From NCBI RefSeq assembly GCF_000190635.1, contig NC_015172.1, positions 868,001 to 932,000 of the forward strand: a stretch of DNA of 64,000 bases, given 5' to 3'. How positions within the stretch are numbered: position 1 is the stretch's first letter; every line of letters starts with the position of its first letter. The notes beneath the pieces were generated by a model, which was given only the letters and a program-made list of their open reading frames with translations, did no database searches and was not told the DNA's origin. This DNA comes from Syntrophobotulus glycolicus DSM 8271. GTDB lineage: Bacteria > Bacillota > Desulfitobacteriia > Desulfitobacteriales > Syntrophobotulaceae. A program made the translations under genes and the position numbers. Below, in pieces: positions 56,014 through 64,000 of this stretch.

Positions 56014-56529
56014 ATGGCAGGAACAGAGGGTGATTATTTTATGGCTAAGACTGAAATGATTAATGTTCTCACGATCGGACGTACCGAAGGTTATGTGAAG
56101 AAAAGTTCCGCTTATAATCCATATGTACCCAGTGACATCTATGATTGGGATTTTAAACTTGTGTGCGGCAATTATTTGTTTACTGATTCCTACCGCGGCT
56201 TTAATCCATATAGCGGTGTTGAGAACATCTATATAAAGAATCAGGACGAGCCGATATGGTCATGTGATTATATCGGATATATCTTGGAAAATACGCCTGT
56301 TTCAGCAGAAGAGATTTATGGTTTTTTGAAAGAGGGCAGAGGTAATCATTTGTTAGATTGTGTCGGAAGCTTATTTATTGATTATTCCTATAAAAAAGGA
56401 AATTTTGAGTATCAAACCAAGTTCCAAGATCATTGCAAAGCGATTTTACAAAGAGAAGAAATTTATTACAGCGGCTCATTAGCAGGGATCCAAATATCTG
56501 CCGGCTATCTGCAGGAGAAAAAATATTAA
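56014..56529 (+). CDS. DUF5680-like protein, possibly frameshifted near its end
   Basis: Protein of 171 residues. The pattern YDWDFKLVCGNYLFTDSYRG, FNPYSGVENIYIKNQDEPIW and SCDYIGYIL follows the DUF5680 layout (a short domain usually found behind helix-turn-helix regions), here without a DNA-binding part. It stops at 56529 just after an A6 run. Another frame continues from there without a stop for 65 codons (see next entry). GGAGGG precedes ATG 56014; GTG 56005 and ATG 56041 are alternatives. It is placed behind cassette 2. Confidence 0.6.
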   Translation: MAGTEGDYFMAKTEMINVLTIGRTEGYVKKSSAYNPYVPSDIYDWDFKLVCGNYLFTDSYRGFNPYSGVENIYIKNQDEPIWSCDYIGYILENTPVSAEEIYGFLKEGRGNHLLDCVGSLFIDYSYKKGNFEYQTKFQDHCKAILQREEIYYSGSLAGIQISAGYLQEKKY

Positions 56530-56728
56530 TATTTATCAAAAGACTGTCGTGCCGGAGGAAGCGCGGGACCAGCAGAACATCAAGAATTGGCGGGATGAAA
56601 ACGGGATGGGCTATGTGCCGAAATGGAATCGGCAAATTTTAATCTGCACACTCTGCCGTACCAAGGATAACGCCGGGACAGGGCAATGGCTCAATTTGGC
56701 TCAGGAGGTTTTTCAAGTGCAGTTTTGA
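56530..56728 (+). pseudogene. open continuation of the preceding gene in another frame
   Basis: Directly after the stop at 56529 the +2 frame reads INIYQKTVVPEEARDQQNIK, NWRDENGMGYVPKWNRQI and ends EVFQVQF at 56728. It has no own start or ribosome site. The protein-like composition suggests that it was once the C-terminus of the same gene, or of a different gene now fused, separated by a one-base slip in GAGAAAAAATATT. Confidence 0.45.
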
Positions 56729-56799
56729 TAAACTGAATATCAAGACCGCTTATAAACAGAAATTTAGCAGTAGGATTTTGGTTTGAGGAGGGATAAAAG

Positions 56800-57399
56800 G
56801 TGAAAGAATTTTTACAAGAAGACCAATATATTGATTATAGTTCTGAGACTATTCAAAATAAAGTGATAGAATTATTTGCATCTGATATGACAGAAATAAA
56901 AAAAACAAAAGTGGCATATGAGTTTGTAAGAGATGAAATACCACATTCTTTTGATTGTAATGCTAGAATTATTACGGCAAGGGCTTCAGATGTGCTGTTA
57001 TATCAGACCGGCATTTGTCATGCAAAAGCTAATTTGCTTGCCGCATTGCTACGTTCCCAAGGTATTCCGACGGGATTCTGCTTTCAGCATATAACGCTTG
57101 CAGTGGATGATTCTCTAGGGTATTGTGTTCACGCTTCTAATGCAGTTTTTATAAATAATAAATGGATAAAGCTTGATGCGAGAGGAAATAAGCAAGGCGT
57201 TAACGCACAATTTTCTACTGATGAGCCAATTTTAGCATACCCAAATCGCAAGGAATATGACGAATATTTTTTTGATGGTATTTTTGCAAGTCCCCATAAA
57301 GCAACAATGCAGATGTTGGAAAAAGCAAAATCTTTGCAAGATATAATGGATAACATTCCTGAAAATGTTACAGAGAAACCAGATATAGGAGAAGGATAA
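56800..57399 (+). CDS. transglutaminase-like protein
   Basis: Protein of 199 residues with a transglutaminase-core triad: Cys in YQTGICHAKANLLAALLRSQ, His in LGYCVHASNAVFINNKW and Asp in IKLDARGNKQGVN. Such enzymes act as cysteine peptidases or amidases in bacteria; substrate unknown. It starts at GTG after GGAGGGATAAAAG. It follows the DUF5680-like gene by about 270 bases with no terminator seen, so cassette 2 could control it too. Confidence 0.85.
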   Translation: MKEFLQEDQYIDYSSETIQNKVIELFASDMTEIKKTKVAYEFVRDEIPHSFDCNARIITARASDVLLYQTGICHAKANLLAALLRSQGIPTGFCFQHITLAVDDSLGYCVHASNAVFINNKWIKLDARGNKQGVNAQFSTDEPILAYPNRKEYDEYFFDGIFASPHKATMQMLEKAKSLQDIMDNIPENVTEKPDIGEG

Positions 57400-57432
57400 A
57401 TTTCAAGTCGAAGACCAGGTTTTTACATCGGG

Positions 57433-57573
57433 CTAAGTTGGTCGGGAATAATATGGTAAGATGACATCCAACATGGCAATAAGATAATGTCATATTGGCT
57501 AATTAGGCAACTAAAGGCTGAGGAATTTCTTCCGCGCGAGATGGGAAGGACCTCAGCCTCTATCTTTTATTTG
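57433..57573 (+). promoter_or_regulatory. promoter-leader-attenuator cassette, copy 3
   Basis: TAAGAT-type -10 (57457) without a good -35. Leader with CCAA (57468), TTGG (57495), TCATATTGGCTAATTAGG and hairpin ACTAAAGGCTGAGG (57510-57523)/CCTCAGCCT (57551-57559). Its inner part CTTCC-GCGCGAGAT-GGGAAG differs in length by two bases from copy 1 but keeps a stem. TATCTTTTATTT follows. The ABC exporter starts 95 bases later. Confidence 0.7.
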
Positions 57574-57667
57574 CAAGTGCAATCCTGTTTGCTCGTGAAG
57601 GAGTCTGCCCAGCTAAGTTGTAAGGCGTAAGGGCGTAAGGAGAAGAGGATGATTGAGGAGGTATCTG

Positions 57668-59425
57668 ATGGAATTTTTTCGGGATTTATGGTGGTTTTTC
57701 AAGCAGGAAAAGTTGGCCTACACCTTGAGCATCGTAGGGGTTGCTGTTGTAGGTTTGCTGCGCCCTGTCGCGGCTTCCACCGTAGGAACTGTTGTCGATA
57801 AACTGGCCGCCGGGACGGTTAGTACCGCTGAGCTGGTCTGGGGGGGCGTATTGCTCTTGGGCGTCGGAGTCCTCATTTATGGGATGCGTAATCTCTGGCA
57901 GCTTGCGTTATATATCTCCGCCGCCAAACTTTCCCGGTTGTTAAGGGAGCGGCTTTACCTGCACTTTACCCGTCAAACGCCCGGGTTTTATCACCGGCAC
58001 CGGATCGGTGATCTGATGGCTCATGCCACGAATGACATCCAGACGGTGGAAATGACTGCCGCGGGAGGATTCATGCTTTTATCCGGGTTCATCATCATCG
58101 GCGGACTGGTCACTGTTTCCATGGGTGTTCTGGTCAGCTGGAAGCTTACCCTCATCACCTTAATCCCCATGTTTTTCCTGGCTTGGATCAATACGCGTTA
58201 CGGGTCGCTGCTGAACAGACATTTTCGCCAGGCCCAGGAGGCCTTTTCCACCCTGAACGGCAAAGTCCAGGAAAATATCTCGGGCATTCGGGTCATCAAG
58301 TCTTTGGGCCTGGAAAACGCCGAAATCACTTCTTTTACAACCCTTTCGGCGGAAGTATTGGCGAAAAACATGGCGACGGCGCGGGTGAACGCCCTCTATG
58401 ACCCTACGCTTCAGCTGCTGGTCGGGTTCTGTTTTTTCCTGGCCTTAGCCTGCGGTTCTTGGTTTGTGGCCTTGGGAGAACTGACCATCGGCCAGATCAC
58501 CCAGTTTACCATGATGCTGAACCAGATCATCATTCCCTTCCTGTCCTTTGGCTATGGGTTGAATCTTTTGGAAAAAGGCAAAGTCTCTTATGCCCGGATC
58601 AATTCTCTGCTGCGAACCGATACTGCCGTTGCCGACAAACCCGGGGCGGCGGCAGAAATACCCGGCGGGGATTTACAAGTGCAAATCCGGACCTTCCGTT
58701 ATCCGGGTGCGGAGACCGCCAGCCTGGAAGACGTTCAGATCAAGGTCCGCCGCGGGGAAACCCTGGGCATTACCGGAAAGACCGGAAGCGGCAAGTCTAC
58801 GCTGCTGCGGCTCCTGCTGCGGGAGTTCGAGCTGGAAGAGGGCGTGATCGGCATCGGCGGCCGGTCGATCGCTGACTACAAGCTTGACAGCCTGCGCCGG
58901 GCCATCGGGTATGTGCCGCAGGACCATTTTCTGTTTTCCGCTACGATTGCCGCCAATATCGCTTGGGGCAAACCGGAGGCCGGCGGCCCGGAAATCCGGG
59001 CGGCGGCAAAACTCGCTGCGATTCATGAGGATATCAGGGGATTTCCTCAGGGATATGAGACCCTGGTGGGAGAACGGGGTGTCACGCTGTCGGGAGGGCA
59101 AAAACAGCGAATTTCCATCGCCCGGGCCTTGCTTCGAGACCCGGAGATTCTGATCCTCGACGATTGCCTTTCCGCCGTGGATGCCCGGACGGAACAGGCC
59201 CTGCTGCAAGGGCTCAGGGAAAACCGCTTGCATAAAACCACCCTGATTGCCACCCACCGGCTCAGCGCCGTCGCCCATGCCGACCGGATCATTGTCCTGG
59301 AGGAGGGGAGGATCAAAGAACAGGGGACCCATGCTGAACTGCTGGCCCTGGGTGGCTGGTACGCGCAAATTTACCGACAGCAGCAGTTGGAATCTCTGAT
59401 CATGGAAGGAGAGGGTTCGGCATGA
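57668..59425 (+). CDS. heterodimeric ABC exporter, first half-transporter
   Basis: Half-transporter of 585 residues. Six membrane helices (about 20-300) are followed by an ATPase domain with Walker A ITGKTGSGKSTLLRL, signature VTLSGGQKQRISIARALL and Walker B EILILDDCLSAVDART. The residue after Walker B Asp is Asp, not Glu, so this subunit contributes the degenerate ATP site. That is the normal asymmetry of BmrC/D- or TM287/288-type heterodimers. GAGGAGG precedes ATG 57668; the 57653 TTG is rejected. It overlaps the second half gene by ATGA and is headed by cassette 3. Likely exports drugs or peptides. Confidence 0.92.
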   Translation: MEFFRDLWWFFKQEKLAYTLSIVGVAVVGLLRPVAASTVGTVVDKLAAGTVSTAELVWGGVLLLGVGVLIYGMRNLWQLALYISAAKLSRLLRERLYLHFTRQTPGFYHRHRIGDLMAHATNDIQTVEMTAAGGFMLLSGFIIIGGLVTVSMGVLVSWKLTLITLIPMFFLAWINTRYGSLLNRHFRQAQEAFSTLNGKVQENISGIRVIKSLGLENAEITSFTTLSAEVLAKNMATARVNALYDPTLQLLVGFCFFLALACGSWFVALGELTIGQITQFTMMLNQIIIPFLSFGYGLNLLEKGKVSYARINSLLRTDTAVADKPGAAAEIPGGDLQVQIRTFRYPGAETASLEDVQIKVRRGETLGITGKTGSGKSTLLRLLLREFELEEGVIGIGGRSIADYKLDSLRRAIGYVPQDHFLFSATIAANIAWGKPEAGGPEIRAAAKLAAIHEDIRGFPQGYETLVGERGVTLSGGQKQRISIARALLRDPEILILDDCLSAVDARTEQALLQGLRENRLHKTTLIATHRLSAVAHADRIIVLEEGRIKEQGTHAELLALGGWYAQIYRQQQLESLIMEGEGSA

Positions 59426-61152
59426 TCCTGCGCAGGCTGTTCCGTTATCTTAAGCCGCAGTCCGCGACCTTGTTCCTGGCGGTGCTCTTTTTGCTTTTAG
59501 CAATCGCCGCCGATTTAGCCGGACCGCTGCTGATTAAAAATTTTATCGACGACTATCTCATTCCCCGTTCTTTTCCGCTTTCTGCCCTTTTCCGGCTGGG
59601 GGGCGGCTACTTGCTCCTCCTGCTGGCTGCGGCCGTTTTTACATACCTGGAGCTGATTTATTTTCAAAAGCTCGCCTTGCGGGTTATCCAGCAGCTGCGC
59701 ATTGATGTCTTCAGCCATGTCCAAAGGCTGGGAACGGCTTTTTTTGATCAGACTCCGGCCGGGGTTCTGGTTTCGCGCATCACCAACGACACGGAAGCCG
59801 TGAAAGAGTTATTTGTGAATGTGCTGGCAGCTCTTGGCAAAAACAGTCTTTTTGTCCTGGGCGTTTTTGCGGCCATGCTTTTTTTGGACCGGGAACTGGG
59901 ATTAATCTGCCTGGCGGTCTTGCCGCTCATTCTGGTGCTGATGGCTGTTTACAATAAATTAAGCTTGCCCATATTCCGGGTACTGCGGCGCAAGCTCGGG
60001 GAAATCAATACCCATCTCAATGAATCCCTACAGGGGATGGGCATTATCCAGGCTTTAGGCCGGCAGAAAAAGCTGATTGCCGAATTTGACGCGCTCAATC
60101 AGGCTTATTACCAAAACACGGTAAAGAGTATCGTTCTGGGCAGCTTGATGCTCTGGTCGGCGGTGGATTTCATCTGCTTTTTGCTCCTGGCCCTGGTCTT
60201 AAGCACCTTCGGGATCTTCACCCGCTCCGGCCTGGCTGAAATCGGCGTGCTTTATGCCTTTATCAATTATATATTCCGCCTTTTTGATCCGATCAAAGGG
60301 ATGATCCAGCAGCTCCCCCAGTTCCAGCAGGCTTTGGTATCCGCTGAAAGGGTTTTCGGCCTGCTTGACGATCCGCGGCTGGCGCCGGGGAAAACCGGCG
60401 GCCTGAACCCGGTAATCCGGCAGGGACAGGTGGAATTCAGAGGAGTAAGCTTTGCCTATGATGACGAAAACACGGTCCTGAAAAATATTTCGTTCACGGT
60501 GAATCCCGGCCAGACGGCAGCTCTGGTCGGACATACCGGGAGCGGCAAGAGCACAGTTGCCAATCTGCTGTTCGGTTTTTACCGGCCCCAGGCAGGGGAA
60601 ATCATGCTGGACGGTGCGGCCCTGCCGGAGTACGACGAAAAGGAATTGCGGGCAAAGCTGGGCCTGGTTCCGCAGGACCCTTTCCTGTTCGCGGGGGATA
60701 TCAAGCACAATATCGGGCTTGGCAATCCCCGGGCCGGCCAGGAAGAGATCGTTGCCGCCGCCCAATTTGTCGGAGCCCATGACTTTATCGCCAAACTACC
60801 TGCCGGTTATGACGAAAAAATGAGCGAAAGGGGCGCCACCTTATCCGGCGGCCAGCGCCAGCTCCTGTCTTTCGCCCGGGCCATACTGGCCAACCCCAGA
60901 ATTTTGGTGCTGGATGAGGCAACAGCCAGTATCGATACGGAAACCGAAACGGCTATCCAGAATGCTTTGGCCAAAGTCCGCCGGGGACGGACGACCATTG
61001 TCATCGCCCACAGGCTTTCCACCATCCAGGAGGCCGATCAAATTCTGGTCTTCCGGCAGGGTGAAATTGTGGAAAGGGGAACTCATCAGGAGCTTCTTGC
61101 CGGCAGGGGACTTTACTACAAGCTGTACCTGCTGCAGCAAGGCGATTCTTGA
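59422..61152 (+). CDS. heterodimeric ABC exporter, second half-transporter
   Basis: Half-transporter of 576 residues, partner of the preceding protein. Six helices (about 15-300), Walker A LVGHTGSGKSTVANLL, Q-loop VPQDPFLFAGDIKHNIG, signature ATLSGGQRQLLSFARAIL and Walker B ILVLDEATASIDTETE with the catalytic Glu intact. The two ATP sites thus form one degenerate and one consensus composite. Coupled by ATGA overlap. No terminator is obvious before cassette 4. Confidence 0.93.
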   Translation: MILRRLFRYLKPQSATLFLAVLFLLLAIAADLAGPLLIKNFIDDYLIPRSFPLSALFRLGGGYLLLLLAAAVFTYLELIYFQKLALRVIQQLRIDVFSHVQRLGTAFFDQTPAGVLVSRITNDTEAVKELFVNVLAALGKNSLFVLGVFAAMLFLDRELGLICLAVLPLILVLMAVYNKLSLPIFRVLRRKLGEINTHLNESLQGMGIIQALGRQKKLIAEFDALNQAYYQNTVKSIVLGSLMLWSAVDFICFLLLALVLSTFGIFTRSGLAEIGVLYAFINYIFRLFDPIKGMIQQLPQFQQALVSAERVFGLLDDPRLAPGKTGGLNPVIRQGQVEFRGVSFAYDDENTVLKNISFTVNPGQTAALVGHTGSGKSTVANLLFGFYRPQAGEIMLDGAALPEYDEKELRAKLGLVPQDPFLFAGDIKHNIGLGNPRAGQEEIVAAAQFVGAHDFIAKLPAGYDEKMSERGATLSGGQRQLLSFARAILANPRILVLDEATASIDTETETAIQNALAKVRRGRTTIVIAHRLSTIQEADQILVFRQGEIVERGTHQELLAGRGLYYKLYLLQQGDS

Positions 61153-61278
61153 AATGAAGCGCGGAGAGGGGGCGAAAAGCGCTCAAAAAGAAATCCTCTA
61201 AAGAACACTGGAATAAAGAATATGTGGGAGGTGTCGGCTGCCAAAGGTCAAGTATTATGAGGATGTCAGGAATGCAAC

Positions 61279-61416
61279 TTGAATAATCTTGTCATATATG
61301 GTAATATGGCATCCAAACATACCAAGATGATCATGTCATATTGGCTGATTAGGGGACTAAAGGCTGAGGAATTTCTTCTGTCGCGAGACAGGGAAAGACC
61401 TCAGCCTCTATTTATT
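61279..61416 (+). promoter_or_regulatory. promoter-leader-attenuator cassette, copy 4
   Basis: TTGAAT (61279), 17-base spacer, TAATAT (61302-61307). Leader with CCAA (61313), TTGG (61341), TCATATTGGCTGATTAGG, and hairpin ACTAAAGGCTGAGG (61356-61369)/CCTCAGCCT (61399-61407) with apical CTGTC-GCGA-GACAG. CTATTTATT follows. Only 32 bases remain to the next start, so the hairpin must be read through for expression. Confidence 0.75.
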
Positions 61417-61447
61417 CAAAGGTAAACAGCGGCATTTGAGGTTGAGG

Positions 61448-62236
61448 ATGAGAACCTATTATGAAATCATGAAAATCGCCTGGAAAAATTCATTTGCTTA
61501 CCGTCTGGATACCTTGATCGGTATTCTGGGCAGTGTGATCGCTTTGTATGTCCAGATTTACCTGTGGCGGTCGCTGTATGGGGACTACAGCATCAGCGTG
61601 CTGTCCCTTCAGGATATGGTCACCTATCAAATCATGGGCATTGTTTTAAGCTTGCTGTATGCGGATGCCGTGGCCAGGGAAGTGGGCGGGAAGGTCCTGG
61701 ACGGTTCAATCGCGCTGGAACTGCTCAGGCCTTACAATTTTGCGGCCGGCATGTTTTTCCGGACCCTGGGGCAGACCCTCAGCGGCTTCGCCACCAAAGG
61801 GGCAGCCGTGCTTATTTTTGCCGCGCTGGTCTTTCATTTCAGACTGAACGTCGGCCTGCTCGACGCTTTCCTGCTGATGGTGGCGATTGGCTTAAACATC
61901 ATGATCTACTGGCTGCTGCATTATATGATCGGACTACTGCATTTTACCTTTCTCAACGCCACCTGGTTTGTCCGCATCCTCCGCGATACGATCCGTATCC
62001 TGGGCGGCGGGGTCATTCCTTTATGGTTCTTTCCGGACGTGTTAAGAAAAATCTCCTATTTTCTCCCGTTTCAACTGCTTTACCAATTTCCCCAGAGCTT
62101 AGCCGTCCAGAAAATATCGACCGGGGAGCTGCTTTTTAACCTGGCGATGGCCGGTTCCTGGATTGTGCTGCTGGGCCTCGGGACATTCTTTCTGTGGAAA
62201 ATGGGTGTAAAAAAATTAGTCATCCAGGGAGGGTAG
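61448..62236 (+). CDS. ABC-2 family permease (COG4587 type)
   Basis: Membrane protein of 262 residues with about six helices. Start segment RTYYEIMKIAWKNSFAYRLD, then TLIGILGSVIALYVQIYLWR and GKVLDGSIALELLRPYNF, the last a recurring loop of this family. With the next gene and the ATPase it forms the three-gene exporter set (two permeases, one ATPase). ATG 61448 is chosen after GAGGTTGAGG; a TTG at 61436 is possible. Directly behind cassette 4. Substrate unknown. Confidence 0.88.
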   Translation: MRTYYEIMKIAWKNSFAYRLDTLIGILGSVIALYVQIYLWRSLYGDYSISVLSLQDMVTYQIMGIVLSLLYADAVAREVGGKVLDGSIALELLRPYNFAAGMFFRTLGQTLSGFATKGAAVLIFAALVFHFRLNVGLLDAFLLMVAIGLNIMIYWLLHYMIGLLHFTFLNATWFVRILRDTIRILGGGVIPLWFFPDVLRKISYFLPFQLLYQFPQSLAVQKISTGELLFNLAMAGSWIVLLGLGTFFLWKMGVKKLVIQGG

Positions 62237-62239
62237 AAT

Positions 62240-63037
62240 ATGCTGCATTTGCTTAAGCTATACGGCCTTCACATCTTTTATTTTATCAAAGCGGACAGCC
62301 AGTATAAGGCAAATTTCATCAGCGGCATCTTTGCGAATTTCTACACCTACGTATTAATGTACCTGTCCATTTGGATTTTGACGCACCGCTTCCCCACGAT
62401 TGCCGGCTGGAATTACCAGGAGCTTGTTTTTTTAATGGCGCTCAATCTGTTTTCCTATGCGGTGGCGACGACAGTGCTTTGGAAGCATTACGCCCTGCTG
62501 GAGGAACATATCAATAACGGGAACTTCGACAAATTCCTGATTCGTCCTTTGGCTCCGCTGGTCAATCTGCTGTTTCACGGTTTTGACTGGACCGGTTCCG
62601 GCCAGATCGTCGCTTCGGGTATCTTTCTGGGGATAAGCCTTTGGAAACTGGGGCTGGACTGGACCGCCCACAAAGTCGGCGTGCTGCTGGTTTGCCTGGC
62701 GGGCGGAATTTTGATTCAGGCCGGGGCGATGATTATTTTCCCCGCGTTAAGCTTTTGGCTGAAAAAGTCCAGGAATTTAGGTGAGGTATTGTTTTTTACT
62801 TTGCGCAATTTCATCAACTATCCGTTATCTATTTTTGGCGGCGGCGTTGCCTTCATTCTCACTTATCTCCTGCCGTGGGGCTTTATCAACTATTATCCGG
62901 CCTTGTACATATTGAATAAGCCAGGTGAACAAAGCGGCTTCTATCTCTATACGCCGCTTGTCGGTTTATTGCTCTTCCTCCTGTCCCTGGGGCTGACGAA
63001 TAGGGGTATAGCAAGATACAAAGGTGTCGGCAGTTAA
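62240..63037 (+). CDS. ABC-2 family permease (COG3694 type)
   Basis: Membrane protein of 265 residues, second permease of the set, about six helices. Early part YFIKADSQYKANFISGIFAN, middle LLEEHINNGNFDKFLIRPLA (the family's N-G-x-F/L-D-x-x-L-x-R-P motif), and late LRNFINYPLSIFGGGVAFIL and LPWGFINYYPALYIL. It starts three bases after the preceding stop, with GGGAGGGTAGAAT as ribosome site. Confidence 0.9.
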   Translation: MLHLLKLYGLHIFYFIKADSQYKANFISGIFANFYTYVLMYLSIWILTHRFPTIAGWNYQELVFLMALNLFSYAVATTVLWKHYALLEEHINNGNFDKFLIRPLAPLVNLLFHGFDWTGSGQIVASGIFLGISLWKLGLDWTAHKVGVLLVCLAGGILIQAGAMIIFPALSFWLKKSRNLGEVLFFTLRNFINYPLSIFGGGVAFILTYLLPWGFINYYPALYILNKPGEQSGFYLYTPLVGLLLFLLSLGLTNRGIARYKGVGS

Positions 63038-63097
63038 AGCAATCTGTGGAAGTAATTCTCTGTTGCGCGCCAATCTGCGGAAGGAAGGTTTTTGGCG

Positions 63098-64000
63098 ATG
63101 ATCGAAGTCAAGCGCTTGTGCAAGGAATTCCGAATTACCAAACAGCAAAAGGGCGTATTTTCCTACTTATTTCACAATCAATGGGAAACCAAAAAAGCGG
63201 TGGACGATATTTCCTTCGGCATCCGGCAGGGAGAAATTGTCGGTTATCTTGGGCCCAATGGAGCAGGCAAATCCACCACGATCAAAATGTTGACGGGAAT
63301 CCTGGCGCCCACATCGGGTGAAATTTCCGTAAATGGGCTTATTCCTCACAAAAAACGCAAAGAGCATGCCCGCAACATCGGCGTCGTTTTCGGACAGAGA
63401 AGCCAGCTTTGGTGGGAGCTTCCTGTGATTGATTCGCTTAATTTGCTAAAGTCTATCTATAAAGTACCCCAACAGGCCTATCAAAGAAACCTGGAATTGT
63501 TCCATGAGGTGTTGGGACTCGGTGAGTTTATCAACCAGCCGGTCAGGCAGCTCAGCCTTGGCCAAAGAATGAGAGCCGATTTCGCGGCTTCTCTGGTCCA
63601 TAGTCCGCCGGTCCTTTTTCTGGATGAACCGACCATCGGACTGGACCTGATCGCCAAGGAAAAAATACGCGAATTTATTACCGCCATCAATAGAGAAGAA
63701 AAAGTGACCGTCATCTTAACAACCCATGATCTGGGGGACGTGGAAAAGTTATGTACGCGAACGGTTGTGATCGATCAGGGAAAAATTATTTACGACGGCA
63801 ATCTGGAACGTATGCGGGCCAGCTTAGGCAGGTACAGGACGCTGGTCGTTAAAATCAAGGGCAATGGTTTTCATTTTACCATGCCAAATGTGGTCCTGAC
63901 GAAAGAAAACGGCCCCCAAAAGTGGCTGAAATTCGATAAAGACGAGGTATCCCCTTCCGGGATTATCGCGAAATTAATGAAGCAGTATGAAATCCAGGAT
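63098..64000 (+). CDS. ABC exporter ATPase (COG4586 type), truncated by window end
   Basis: First 301 codons of an ATPase continuing beyond the window. The N-terminal insert KQQKGVFSYLFHNQWETKKA (absent from ordinary ABC proteins) is characteristic of this type. Walker A is GPNGAGKSTTIKML, FGQRSQLWWELPVIDSLNLL is the Q-loop region, the signature RQLSLGQRMRADFAASL has Leu in place of the usual second Ser-Gly, and Walker B is VLFLDEPTIGLD with the His loop TTHDLGDVEKL. It follows the second permease by 60 bases and completes the exporter. Confidence 0.92.
   Translation, partial: MIEVKRLCKEFRITKQQKGVFSYLFHNQWETKKAVDDISFGIRQGEIVGYLGPNGAGKSTTIKMLTGILAPTSGEISVNGLIPHKKRKEHARNIGVVFGQRSQLWWELPVIDSLNLLKSIYKVPQQAYQRNLELFHEVLGLGEFINQPVRQLSLGQRMRADFAASLVHSPPVLFLDEPTIGLDLIAKEKIREFITAINREEKVTVILTTHDLGDVEKLCTRTVVIDQGKIIYDGNLERMRASLGRYRTLVVKIKGNGFHFTMPNVVLTKENGPQKWLKFDKDEVSPSGIIAKLMKQYEIQD

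Noticed and set aside
49022-61347. A pseudoknot in the cassettes using ATGACAT/ATGTCAT together with CCAA/TTGG
   Set aside because: The 5' arm of the first helix lies in or at the -10 box of the apparent promoter and would not be transcribed in copies 1 and 4. Only CCAA/TTGG is kept as a possible helix.
49022-61425. A conserved upstream peptide in the leader cassettes (SYWLIRGLKAEEFLL in copies 1 and 4)
   Set aside because: In copies 1 and 4 its ATG overlaps the -10 box, so it would not be on the transcript. Copy 2 has a stop just before it, and copy 3 has a two-base length change that breaks the frame while keeping the hairpin. Conservation is better explained at the RNA level.

Overview
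The window looks like chromosomal DNA of a mid-GC Gram-positive bacterium, most likely a clostridial Firmicute of the Peptococcaceae type. This is inferred from strong AGGAGG ribosome-binding sites, a lipoteichoic acid synthase, an M56/BlaI pair, an ECF sigma/anti-sigma pair and a type I-C CRISPR-Cas locus. No rRNA or tRNA gene was seen. Genes occur in short operons separated by terminators, broken genes and mobile-element debris.

Layout. 0-10 kb: end of a two-component system, an LTA-synthase-like sulfatase, an orphan HicA toxin, an ABC-2 exporter, a quinone-reductase-like flavoprotein, an ECF sigma factor with its membrane anti-sigma, and a secreted SIMPL protein. 10-17 kb: an eroded zone with a decayed paralogue of the 53.7 kb gene, transposase fragments, a headless secreted-protein pseudogene and a frameshifted membrane protein, interleaved with intact MFS, AlkD, lipoprotein and acetyltransferase genes. 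17-30 kb: a WYL regulator followed by a complete type I-C operon (cas3-cas5c-cas8c-cas7c-cas4-cas1-cas2) and an array of 47 repeats. The array carries two repeat alleles, split cleanly between leader-proximal and distal ends, and may have one more decayed repeat beyond its end. 30-48 kb: sulfur-amino-acid enzyme, MarR, TauE, BlaI/M56, M14 endopeptidase, Ddl-like ligase, TetR plus flavoprotein, a broken group II intron fused to a recombinase tail, HD protein, ferritin, nitroreductase, alkyl-purine glycosylase, glutamate-cysteine-ligase-like protein and M20 amidohydrolase.

48-64 kb holds the most unusual feature. A cassette of about 120-140 bp occurs four times, always on the + strand and always 35-160 bp upstream of a gene. 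It consists of a promoter, a conserved leader and a strong attenuator-like hairpin. It heads a NUDIX protein, a DUF5680-like protein (followed by a transglutaminase-like gene), a heterodimeric ABC exporter and an ABC-2 exporter operon. The pattern suggests a small co-regulated regulon controlled by premature transcription termination. I could not match the leader to any riboswitch or attenuator class I know.

Coordinates and motifs were read by eye. Domain names are family recognition from motifs, not database results.
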